This document shows, in pieces, positions 34,560-41,506 of a stretch of DNA of 64,000 nucleotides. Where the stretch lies: assembly GCF_029623345.1 (NCBI RefSeq), contig NZ_JAPYKH010000006.1, positions 180,568 through 244,567 on the forward strand, read 5' to 3'. A program made the translations under genes and the position numbers. Origin of the DNA: Sphingomonas phyllosphaerae. Lineage in GTDB: Bacteria > Pseudomonadota > Alphaproteobacteria > Sphingomonadales > Sphingomonadaceae. Numbering within the stretch: position 1 is the stretch's first letter; every line of letters starts with the position of its first letter. A model generated the notes under the pieces. That model did no database searches. It worked only from the letters and a program-made list of their open reading frames with translations, and was not told where the DNA came from.

Positions 34560-36074
34560 GTGCGCCGACGTTCGCTGCCGCTGCTCCCGCTGCTCGCGCT
34601 GGCGAGCACGCCGCTCTCCGCCGAGACGCTGCGCGACGCTTTGGCCAAAGCCTATCAGAACAACCCGACGCTGACGGCGCAGCGCGCGGCACAGCGCGCC
34701 AACGACGAGAACGTGCCGATCGCGCGTGCCGGCGGGCGGCCGGTGCTGTCGACCTCGACCGGACTCAACGAGAACCTGCTGCGCGGCGGCAACAGCTTCA
34801 CCACGCCCGAGCGCCAGCTGAGCGCCTCGGCCGGGGTGACGCTGCCGATCTACCAGGGCGGTCGGGTAAAGTACGGCGTCCGCGCCGCCGAGACGCGGGT
34901 CGAGGCCGGACTGGCCAACCTGCGCGGGGTCGAGGCGAGCACCTTCACCGACGTGGTCGGCGCCTATAACAACGTGATTCGCGACGAGGCGATCGTCGCG
35001 CTCAACGCGCAGAACGTGCGCGTACTGGAAACCAACCTGCGCGCGAGTCGCGACCGCTTCGAGGTGGGCGACCTCACTCGCACCGACGTGGCGCAGTCGC
35101 AGGCGCGGCTCAGCCTCGCGCGCGCGCAGCTTCAGTCGGCGCAGGCGACGCTGATCTCCAGTCGCGAGAATTACGTCCGGCTGGTCGGCGCTCCCCCGGG
35201 CACGCTCGAGCAGCCGCCGGCGCTGCCCAAGCTGCCCGACAGCGCCGACGCGGCGGTTGAGATCGCGTTGCAGGACAATCCCAACCTGCTCGCCGCGCGC
35301 AAGGTGCGGGAGGCGACCGACTATGACGTCAAGGTCGCGCGCGCGGGACGTCTGCCGCAGCTCGGCGCCACGGTCGGGCAGAATTACTTCAACTATCTCG
35401 GCACGCTCGGGCGCGGCAACGCCGCCGGGCTCGGCGTCGGCCAGACCGGTACCGCCACCGCCATCGGCGCCTCGATCAACCTGCCGATCTTCCAGGGTGG
35501 GCGCGTCGCGGCGCAGCTGCGGCAGGCGCAGGAGCTGCGCGGCCAGGCGATCGAGCAGGCCACCGGCGCCGAGCGCCAGGTGGTGGCGCAGGCGCGCTCG
35601 GCCTATGCGGTGTGGCACTCGTCGCTTGAGGTGATCGCCTCGGCCGAGGCGGCGGTCAACGCCAACAAGCTCAGCCTCGAGGGCGTGCGCGCCGAGAACA
35701 GCGTCGGCACGCGCACGATCCTCGACATCCTCAACGCCGAGCAGGAATTGCTCAACAGCCAGGTGACGCTCGTCAGCGCACGGCGCGATGCCTATGTCGC
35801 CGGCTTCTCGCTGCTCGCGGCGATGGGCCATGCCGAGGCGGAGGACCTCGGGCTCGACGGCGGCGCGCTGTACGATCCGACCGTCAACTATCGCGCGACG
35901 CGCGGGCGCTTCAACGATTTCGCGCGTACCCGGGCGGCCGAGCCGGTTGCCGGCAGCACCGCCGGGATCGGCGCGCAGGACGCCACGGTCACGCGCCAGC
36001 TGGATCCTCTGCTCGAGAGCAATGTTGACAGATCGCCCGCGTTGACGACAGGTGTGGACCGGCCGCGCCCTTGA
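34560..36074 (+). CDS. tolC: TolC family outer-membrane efflux/secretion channel
   Basis: TolC trimers form an outer-membrane barrel and periplasmic tunnel for efflux pumps and type I secretion. The 504-residue protein has a signal peptide ending LSAETLRDALAKAYQNNPTL, which is the classical start of the mature channel. The two repeated halves show coiled-coil helices (LRASRDRFEVGDLTRTDVAQSQARL and VRAENSVGTRTILDILNAEQELL). The start is GTG with GAGG five bases before it. It lies between the pcm-like gene and popZ. Partner pumps are not in the window. Confidence 0.95.
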   Translation: MRRRSLPLLPLLALASTPLSAETLRDALAKAYQNNPTLTAQRAAQRANDENVPIARAGGRPVLSTSTGLNENLLRGGNSFTTPERQLSASAGVTLPIYQGGRVKYGVRAAETRVEAGLANLRGVEASTFTDVVGAYNNVIRDEAIVALNAQNVRVLETNLRASRDRFEVGDLTRTDVAQSQARLSLARAQLQSAQATLISSRENYVRLVGAPPGTLEQPPALPKLPDSADAAVEIALQDNPNLLAARKVREATDYDVKVARAGRLPQLGATVGQNYFNYLGTLGRGNAAGLGVGQTGTATAIGASINLPIFQGGRVAAQLRQAQELRGQAIEQATGAERQVVAQARSAYAVWHSSLEVIASAEAAVNANKLSLEGVRAENSVGTRTILDILNAEQELLNSQVTLVSARRDAYVAGFSLLAAMGHAEAEDLGLDGGALYDPTVNYRATRGRFNDFARTRAAEPVAGSTAGIGAQDATVTRQLDPLLESNVDRSPALTTGVDRPRP

Positions 36075-36109
36075 TCTAGCGCGGGAAAACACGCTGTGGG
36101 GACCAAGTG

Positions 36110-36658
36110 ATGGCGGATCTGAACGCCGAGCCCTCGATGGAGGAGATCCTCGCCTCGATCAAGCGCGTGATCAAGGAGGGCGAGGCCCAGCCGCCGCGCC
36201 GCCCCGCGCCGCGCCCGCTCGGCGGCCATGATCGCGACCATGTGCTCGAGCTCAACGACTCGCTTGCCGCGCCGACGGCCGCAGCGGAACCCGCCCGCTT
36301 CCCGGAGCAGCGTGCGGCCGAGCAGCGCGCACCCGAGCCGCCGGCGTCGGCCTTCACCCAGGCCGAGCCGAGCTTCGCGCCGCCGCCGGCGGCGGCCCCT
36401 GCACCGACGCCGGCAGCGACTGCGGCCGCGCCCGAGCCGGCGGTGTCGCCGGCGACGGTCGAGGCGACCCGCGGCGCGCTCGGCGCGCTGTCGCGGTTGG
36501 TGGTCAAGCCGGAGCCCGACAGCGACGGCACGCTCGAGGGACTGGTGCGCGACATGCTGCGCCCGATGTTGAGCGACTGGCTCGATCACAACCTGCCCCG
36601 GCTGGTCGAGCAGATGGTCGCGCGCGAGATCGCCAAGATCACTGCGGGGCAGGGGTGA
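36110..36658 (+). CDS. PopZ-like polar organising protein (DUF2497)
   Basis: PopZ forms polymeric hubs at cell poles in alphaproteobacteria and anchors ParB and other partners. The 182-residue protein has the PopZ layout: a conserved N-terminal helix (EPSMEEILASIKRVIKEGE), a long proline/alanine-rich disordered linker (about 30-115), and three C-terminal helices (ATRGALGALSRLVV, LEGLVRDMLRPMLSDWLDHNLP, LVEQMVAREIAKITAG). ATG 36110 is chosen; a GTG directly before it in frame is the alternative. It lies 35 bases behind tolC. In many relatives valS follows, but here a convergent histidine kinase gene ends 151 bases further on. Confidence 0.9.
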   Translation: MADLNAEPSMEEILASIKRVIKEGEAQPPRRPAPRPLGGHDRDHVLELNDSLAAPTAAAEPARFPEQRAAEQRAPEPPASAFTQAEPSFAPPPAAAPAPTPAATAAAPEPAVSPATVEATRGALGALSRLVVKPEPDSDGTLEGLVRDMLRPMLSDWLDHNLPRLVEQMVAREIAKITAGQG

Positions 36659-36809
36659 GCGCGAACGGTCGGTGATAGGCTGAGAAGCGTGCGCACGGCC
36701 TTCATGCCGGGCGAGTCGTCCGCGTAACTTGGTACTTCGGGATTGAACGGCACGCTGGTCGGGCGATTTGACCTGCCTCGCCCCACCTGCTTACACGCCT
36801 GCGTTCACC

Positions 36810-38159
36810 TCACGACCGCAGCGGCAGCTCCAGCGCCACGACCAGTCCGGGCGCGGCATCGTCGAGCGTGACGCTGCCGCCGTGCAGCCGCGCTACCGCG
36901 GCGACCAGCGACAGCCCCAATCCGGCACCATTGCCACCACGCGCCTCGTCGACCCGACCGAAGCGGCTCAGCGCGACCGCGCGATGCTCGGGCGCGATGC
37001 CGGTCCCTTCGTCGGCGACGCTCACCGTCGCCGCGTGCGGCGTCACCGCAAGCGACAGTGTGATCGCGCCGGCGCCATATTTCAGCGCATTGTCGATCAG
37101 ATTGCCGAGTGCCTGCGCGATCAGCTCGCGGTGCAGTGGCAGCGTCAGCGGCATCGGTGCAACCACCCGGATCGCGCGTTCGGCATCCTCCGCGAGCGGC
37201 CCGTAGATCTCGGCGAGCTGCTCCAGCTCGTTGGCGAGATCGACCGGCGCGAACGACTCGCGCCCGATCCCCGCCTCGGCGCGCGTGATGCGCAACGCCG
37301 TCTCGACCAGCGCGAGCACCCGCTCGCCCTCGCCGAGCGCGCGGTCGACCGCCTCCTGCGCGGCGGGTTCGCTCACCTGCGCGGCGGCACGTTCCAGCGC
37401 CGAGCGCAGCCGCGTCAGCGGCGATTTGAGATCGTGCGCCAGCGTGTCCGTGGCGATCGTCAGCTCGCTGACCAGCGCGTCCAGTCGGTCGAGCGTGGCG
37501 TTCACCGCGTCGGCGAGCAGCGCGAAGGCGTCACCGCTGCGATCGTCGGCGACGCGGCGCGAGAGATCGCCGCCGCGCACCGCCCGCAGCGTTGCCACCG
37601 TGTCGTCGAGCCGGGTGACGATCATCCGCGCCGCAAGCCAGGCGGCGAGCGCGGCGAAGGCGATCGCGAGCGACAGGGCCACCAGCATCGCCGCCTCGAG
37701 CAGGCGCACGGTGCGGCGCTCGCCCTCCACCACGCTGCCGGTGAGCAGCCGCGCGCCGCCGGCCAGGCGGGTCGCCCGCACCAGCATCGCCTCGGGCGCG
37801 TCGTGGCGGCGGCGGTAGAGCTCCACCGCGATCGTGCCGTCGTCGGGGAGGATGTTGGGCGGCCAGGCGGAGAGATTGCCCGCGAGCCGGTTGCCCGCCG
37901 CGTCCGCCAGCAGCACCACCGCGCCGGCGCGGGCAGGGCGCGCACCGCGCGCCTCGATCGCGCGCGCGAGGCCAGCGGTGCCCGCGTCGCTCTGAATCGC
38001 GAGGAGGTCCTGGCGCAGCACCTCCTCGGTGGCGAGCGCGCGATCGTAGACCTGGCCGCGCACGATCGCGCGCAGCGTCAGCAGCAGTGTCGCCGCCGCG
38101 GCCACTTGCAGCAGGAAGACCAGCGCGGCGAAGCGCGCCGTGGTCGAGCGCCAGTGCAC
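36810..38159 (-). CDS. Two-component sensor histidine kinase
   Basis: The 449-residue protein has two membrane helices (about 9-30 and 140-165) around a periplasmic loop of some 105 residues, then HAMP (RLDDTVATLRAVRGGDLSRRV), the phospho-acceptor box with His in DTLAHDLKSPLTRLRSAL, and the ATPase with NLIDNALKYG, DEGTGI and GAGLGLSL. It autophosphorylates and passes phosphate to the response regulator encoded 17 bases upstream. The start is a GTG at 38157-38159 giving MHWRSTTARF; the frame upstream has no good initiation site. The periplasmic loop shows no recognised domain, so the signal is unknown. Confidence 0.94.
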   Translation of the reverse strand: MHWRSTTARFAALVFLLQVAAAATLLLTLRAIVRGQVYDRALATEEVLRQDLLAIQSDAGTAGLARAIEARGARPARAGAVVLLADAAGNRLAGNLSAWPPNILPDDGTIAVELYRRRHDAPEAMLVRATRLAGGARLLTGSVVEGERRTVRLLEAAMLVALSLAIAFAALAAWLAARMIVTRLDDTVATLRAVRGGDLSRRVADDRSGDAFALLADAVNATLDRLDALVSELTIATDTLAHDLKSPLTRLRSALERAAAQVSEPAAQEAVDRALGEGERVLALVETALRITRAEAGIGRESFAPVDLANELEQLAEIYGPLAEDAERAIRVVAPMPLTLPLHRELIAQALGNLIDNALKYGAGAITLSLAVTPHAATVSVADEGTGIAPEHRAVALSRFGRVDEARGGNGAGLGLSLVAAVARLHGGSVTLDDAAPGLVVALELPLRS

Positions 38160-38176
38160 CTCAGCGCGCGCGCATC

Positions 38177-38863
38177 TTAGGGGTTCACGCCGAGTCGGTA
38201 GCCCGAGCCGCGCACGGTGTGCAGCAGCGGTCGCGCGAAGCCCTCGTCGACCTTCTTGCGCAGCCGGCTGAGATGCACGTCGATCACGTTGGTGCCAGGG
38301 TCGAAGTGATAGTCCCACACGCCCTCGAGCAGCATCGTGCGCGTGACCACCTGCTCGGCGTGGCGCAGCATGAACTCGAGCAGGCGGAACTCGCGCGGTT
38401 GCAGCTCGATCGTCTTGCCGGCGCGCTTGACCCGGCGCGCGAGCAGGTCGACCTCGAGGTCGTCGCAGCGCAGCACCGTCTCCACCGCCGGCGCGCTACG
38501 GCCGCGACGGACCAGCAGCCGGATGCGCGCGAGCAGCTCGGCGAAGGCGAACGGCTTGACGAGGTAGTCGTCGGAGCCGTTGGTGAGCCCTTTGACCCTG
38601 TCCTCGGGCGAGCCGAGCGCGGAGAGCACGATCACCGGCGTCTCGATGCCGGCGCCGCGCATCGCCGCCAGCACGGCCATGCCGTCGATGCCGGGCAGCA
38701 TGCGGTCGAGCACGACGCAATCGTAGCTGCCGTCGGTGGCGTGGAACAGGCCATCGCGCCCGTTATCAGCGCGGTCGACCACGAAGCCCTCCTCGCTCAG
38801 CCCCTTGGCGACGAAGTCGGCGGTGGTGGCATCGTCCTCGATCAGCAGGATCTTCTGCGACAC
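38177..38863 (-). CDS. OmpR-family response regulator
   Basis: The 228-residue protein has a receiver domain with the acidic pair EDD, phospho-acceptor Asp in VVLDRMLPGIDG, Thr/Ser switch in VIVLSALGSPED and Lys in YLVKPFAFAEL. A C-terminal winged-helix DNA-binding domain follows (LQPREFRLLEFMLRHAEQVV, TNVIDVHLSRLRKKVDEG, HTVRGSGYRLG). The start is GTG with GAGAGG upstream. It pairs with the downstream histidine kinase and lies 10 bases behind the PDZ gene. Targets are not visible; autoregulation of the four-gene operon is likely but unproven. Confidence 0.96.
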   Translation of the reverse strand: MSQKILLIEDDATTADFVAKGLSEEGFVVDRADNGRDGLFHATDGSYDCVVLDRMLPGIDGMAVLAAMRGAGIETPVIVLSALGSPEDRVKGLTNGSDDYLVKPFAFAELLARIRLLVRRGRSAPAVETVLRCDDLEVDLLARRVKRAGKTIELQPREFRLLEFMLRHAEQVVTRTMLLEGVWDYHFDPGTNVIDVHLSRLRKKVDEGFARPLLHTVRGSGYRLGVNP

Positions 38864-38873
38864 GCTGTACCTC

Positions 38874-39233
38874 TCATCGCCCGCGGACCTCGATCGGCAG
38901 GTCGCGCGCGCCGCGCCGCACCACCAGCTTCACCAGCGGGTGTGTTGCCATCTCGCGCTGTACTTCCGCAAGCGTCGCGGGCGCGCGGCCGTCGATCCTC
39001 TCGACGAGGTCGCCGACCAGCAGGCCGGCACGCTCCGCCGGGCCGCCCGCGCGCAGGCTGGTCACCATCGGCAATACGCCGCGCGGGGGCGCGGTGGAGA
39101 CGAAGGTGGCGCCGACCGAGTCGCCGCGCGCGTGATGGAGCTGGTGGACACCGCGCAGCGCCAGCGCGGAGCCGAGCGCGGCGAGCACCGCCGAGGCGAG
39201 CACCGCGCGGTCGAGCGGTTGCAGCCGGGTCAC
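38874..39233 (-). CDS. Small membrane-anchored PDZ-domain protein
   Basis: The 119-residue protein has an N-terminal signal anchor (DRAVLASAVLAALGSALALRG) followed by a single PDZ domain (GVLPMVTSLRAGGPAERAGLLVGDLVERIDGRAP, then KLVVRRGARDLPIEVR). The PDZ domain would lie in the periplasm and bind C-terminal peptides, as in envelope proteases, but there is no protease domain. The GTG start overlaps the stop of the upstream DUF1003 gene (GTGA). Being in an operon with a sensor kinase, it may present a signal peptide to the kinase or its partner. That role is inference. Confidence 0.85.
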   Translation of the reverse strand: MTRLQPLDRAVLASAVLAALGSALALRGVHQLHHARGDSVGATFVSTAPPRGVLPMVTSLRAGGPAERAGLLVGDLVERIDGRAPATLAEVQREMATHPLVKLVVRRGARDLPIEVRGR

Positions 39234-39751
39234 GACGCCTCCCGCCGGTGCTCGAGCAGTGCGTCGAGTCGCGCCGTGACGACATGCTCGATCATCTCGT
39301 GCAGCCGCAGGATCTCGAGCTCGGCGCGCAGGTTCACCTCATAGTCGAGCCGTGCTGCGAGCCGATCCTTCGCCGCCTGACGATTCTGGCTCATCATGAT
39401 CACGGGCGCCTGGATCGCTGCCAGGGTCGACAGCATCAGGTTGAGGAAAATGTAGGGATAGGGGTCGAAGGCGTGGCCGAGCCGCGGCAGCACGCCGCTG
39501 TTGAGCAGCATCCAGCCGACCAGCAGCAGCGTGAAGGCCAGGATGAAGCCCCAGGAGCCGCCCACCGCCGCGACCCGGTCGGCGAGCCGGTCGCCGAGCG
39601 TCGCTGTCTCCTCGTCGACGTCGCCGGCGTCCCGCGAGATCGGCAGCCGCTCCTCGATCTTGGTCAGGACGCGGCGCTCCTCCGCGTCCAGCGCCGTCGC
39701 TGACTTGCCGAGCAGCCGGGCGGCGAAAGCGTGGACGGGGTGGCTGGCCAT
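39230..39751 (-). CDS. DUF1003 domain membrane protein
   Basis: The 173-residue protein has the DUF1003 core: a soluble N-terminal helix region (about 1-55), then two membrane helices (SWGFILAFTLLLVGWMLLNSG and PYIFLNLMLSTLAAIQAPVIMMSQNRQ). A charged coiled-coil tail follows (AARLDYEVNLRAELEILRLHEMIEHV). The PYPYIFLNLMLSTLAAIQAPVIMMSQNRQ run is the family hallmark. The start is the ATG giving MASHPVHAFAARLL. It heads the four-gene operon DUF1003-PDZ-regulator-kinase. The molecular function is unknown; some family members are linked to cyclic-nucleotide or manganese phenotypes, but that cannot be transferred here. Confidence 0.9.
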   Translation of the reverse strand: MASHPVHAFAARLLGKSATALDAEERRVLTKIEERLPISRDAGDVDEETATLGDRLADRVAAVGGSWGFILAFTLLLVGWMLLNSGVLPRLGHAFDPYPYIFLNLMLSTLAAIQAPVIMMSQNRQAAKDRLAARLDYEVNLRAELEILRLHEMIEHVVTARLDALLEHRREAS

Positions 39752-39896
39752 GCGCGACGGTCTCCGCTGACGCCGCGGCGCGGGGCGTCGAGCCTCTTGT
39801 GCCCGCGCCGGGCTGTTCGAGCGATGAGCATAAGATGACGAATCGCTAATGTTTTTGTCAGCGCGCTGGCAGGCGGCGGCGGGCAGGGGGGAGGAC

Positions 39897-40232
39897 ATGG
39901 AGCCGCCGCTTTCCCCGCGCGCCGCGCTGGACGAGCGCATCTGCCGGCTGATCTGCCCGATCGCCTCGGCGATGGTGGGCGTGTGCCTCACCGGCATCGG
40001 CCTGCTCCATCTCGGCATCGCGGGTGGTCGGCGCGCCGGCGTGGCGGACGATCTGCTCGCGATCGACTCGCTGCTGTTCCTGGTGGCGACGCTGACGTCC
40101 TACGTGGCGCTGCGCGGCGCGTCGCGCCGCCGGCTGCACCTGATGGAGCAGCTCGCCGACGCCTGCTTCATCCTCGCCATGCTGCTGCTCACCGCGGCGT
40201 GCTTCGTCATCACCTACGCGCTGAGTGCCTGA
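39897..40232 (+). CDS. Small three-helix membrane protein, unknown
   Basis: The 111-residue protein has an N-terminal polar segment (MEPPLSPRAALDERICRL) and three predicted membrane helices at about 18-38, 52-68 and 88-108 (PIASAMVGVCLTGIGLLHLG, IDSLLFLVATLTSYVAL, ADACFILAMLLLTAACFVITYAL). It resembles small hypothetical membrane proteins of sphingomonads but carries no named domain. The ATG has a very good GGGGAGGAC site directly upstream. The VirJ-like gene follows after three bases, so it opens the aminoacyl-lipid operon and may help that hydrolase or MprF in the membrane. Confidence 0.75.
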   Translation: MEPPLSPRAALDERICRLICPIASAMVGVCLTGIGLLHLGIAGGRRAGVADDLLAIDSLLFLVATLTSYVALRGASRRRLHLMEQLADACFILAMLLLTAACFVITYALSA

Positions 40233-40235
40233 GCC

Positions 40236-40979
40236 ATGACTGACTTCCCCGCGCCGCCGCGCCGTCGCAACCCGCTCGGCGTCGCCCTGGCGCTGCTCGC
40301 CGGGATCGCGCTGCTGGTGCTCGGCTATCTCGGTTCGCTCGGTTACTATAACGCCTCGATGTACCGGCTGGTGCCGGCGGCACGGGCGCCCTCTCCGGCG
40401 CAGCGCGGGCTGGTGGCGGTGCTGCTCTCGGGCGATTCCGGCTTCGACGCCGGGATGACCCCGCATATCGGGCGTACGCTGGCGGCGCACGGTATCCCCG
40501 TCCTCGAGATCAACTCGCTGACCGCCTTCCGCGAGGGACGCACCCCTGCGGAAGCCGCCGCGCTGGTCGCCGAGGTGACCCGCCGCGCGCTCGCGCTGCC
40601 GGGGGCAGAGCGGGTGCTGCTGGTCGGCCAATCGTTCGGCGCCGACATGCTGCAATATGGCGCGAGCCTGCTGCCACTGCCGCTGCGCGCGCGCGTGCCG
40701 CAGCTGATCCTCGCGGTTCCCGGCAACACCTTGCTGTTCCGCGCCACCCCCAACGGCCTGTTCGACGGACCGCCCGACCGTGCCGCGCTGCCGAGCGCGC
40801 GCCGCGTTGACTGGGTACCCGTGCTCTGCGTCCATGGTGCGACCGAGGCGAACAGCCTGTGCCCGCTATGGCGCCAGCGCAACGTGCGCGCCGTGGCGCT
40901 GCCCGGCGACCATTACCTCAACCATGACCCGGATCGGCTGTGCGCGACGGTGTGGCGGGCGGTCCGCCAGGGCCGCTGA
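40236..40979 (+). CDS. VirJ/AcvB-type serine hydrolase, likely lysyl-phosphatidylglycerol hydrolase
   Basis: The 247-residue protein has an N-terminal membrane anchor (LGVALALLAGIALLVLGYLGSLGYY) and a periplasmic alpha/beta hydrolase domain of the VirJ type. It has AVLLSGDSGFDAGMT at the oxyanion side, the nucleophile in LVGQSFGADMLQYG, the acid/structural region VLCVHGATEANSLCPL and the histidine in LPGDHYLNHDP. In Agrobacterium, AcvB with this domain removes lysine from lysyl-phosphatidylglycerol and is encoded beside the synthase LpiA. Here the MprF/LpiA gene lies two genes downstream, which supports that role. The protein equals the VirJ half of AcvB. It is not evidence for type IV secretion. 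Confidence 0.86.
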   Translation: MTDFPAPPRRRNPLGVALALLAGIALLVLGYLGSLGYYNASMYRLVPAARAPSPAQRGLVAVLLSGDSGFDAGMTPHIGRTLAAHGIPVLEINSLTAFREGRTPAEAAALVAEVTRRALALPGAERVLLVGQSFGADMLQYGASLLPLPLRARVPQLILAVPGNTLLFRATPNGLFDGPPDRAALPSARRVDWVPVLCVHGATEANSLCPLWRQRNVRAVALPGDHYLNHDPDRLCATVWRAVRQGR

Positions 40980-41071
40980 GCGCCACATTACCGATTATTC
41001 AGTCGACGACGAAGCTCCCGCAATGCGCGCCGTCCTACACGGTCGCTCAAACAGAGCAGGGGATTGTACAC

Positions 41072-41506
41072 GTGAGAAGCATGCGCGGGGTGTTGGCGAC
41101 GACGATCGCGGTGGCGGCGGCGTTCGCGCTCCCGGCCGCGGCGGTGGCTGCGCCGACCGCGAGCCCGCTGGGGACGTGGCTCAACCCTTATGGATCGGTG
41201 GCGGTGCGGACGGGCGCCTGCGGCGACCGGCTGTGCGGCTGGATCGTCTGGGCCAGTGCCGAGGCGCAGGCCGACGCGCGTGAGGGCGGCGTCACCGGGC
41301 TGATCGGTACCCAGCTGCTGGAGAACTACCGCCCGACCTCGGGTGGGTGGGTCGGCACCGTCTTCGTCCCCGACATGGGGCGGCGCTTCTACTCGAAGAT
41401 CGAGCCGGTCGGCAGCGACGGTCTGCGCGTGAAGGGCTGCATCCTCCACGGTCTCGTGTGTCGCTCGCAGCTGTGGCACCGCGTCGCGCAGCCGCCCCAT
41501 GCCTGA
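41072..41506 (+). CDS. DUF2147 family exported protein
   Basis: The 144-residue protein has a signal peptide (ATTIAVAAAFALPAAAVAAP) and the DUF2147 fold: GTWLNPYGSVAVRTGACGDRLCGWIVWAS, a middle GLIGTQLLENYRP, and the C-terminal strand pattern WVGTVFVPDMGRRFYSKIEPVGSDGLRVKGCILHGLVCRSQLWHR. Conserved cysteines (Cys pairs GDRLCG and GCILHGLVC) could form disulfides. The GTG at 41072 has AGGGG eight bases upstream; ATG 41081 is the alternative. The stop overlaps the ATG of mprF by 8 bases. DUF2147 proteins are periplasmic or outer-membrane and of unknown function; here it is sandwiched between the LPG hydrolase and synthase. Confidence 0.88.
   Translation: MRSMRGVLATTIAVAAAFALPAAAVAAPTASPLGTWLNPYGSVAVRTGACGDRLCGWIVWASAEAQADAREGGVTGLIGTQLLENYRPTSGGWVGTVFVPDMGRRFYSKIEPVGSDGLRVKGCILHGLVCRSQLWHRVAQPPHA

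Noticed and set aside
40236..40979. VirJ as evidence for a type IV secretion system
   Set aside because: No virB/virD genes are present, and mprF downstream points to lysyl-phosphatidylglycerol metabolism.
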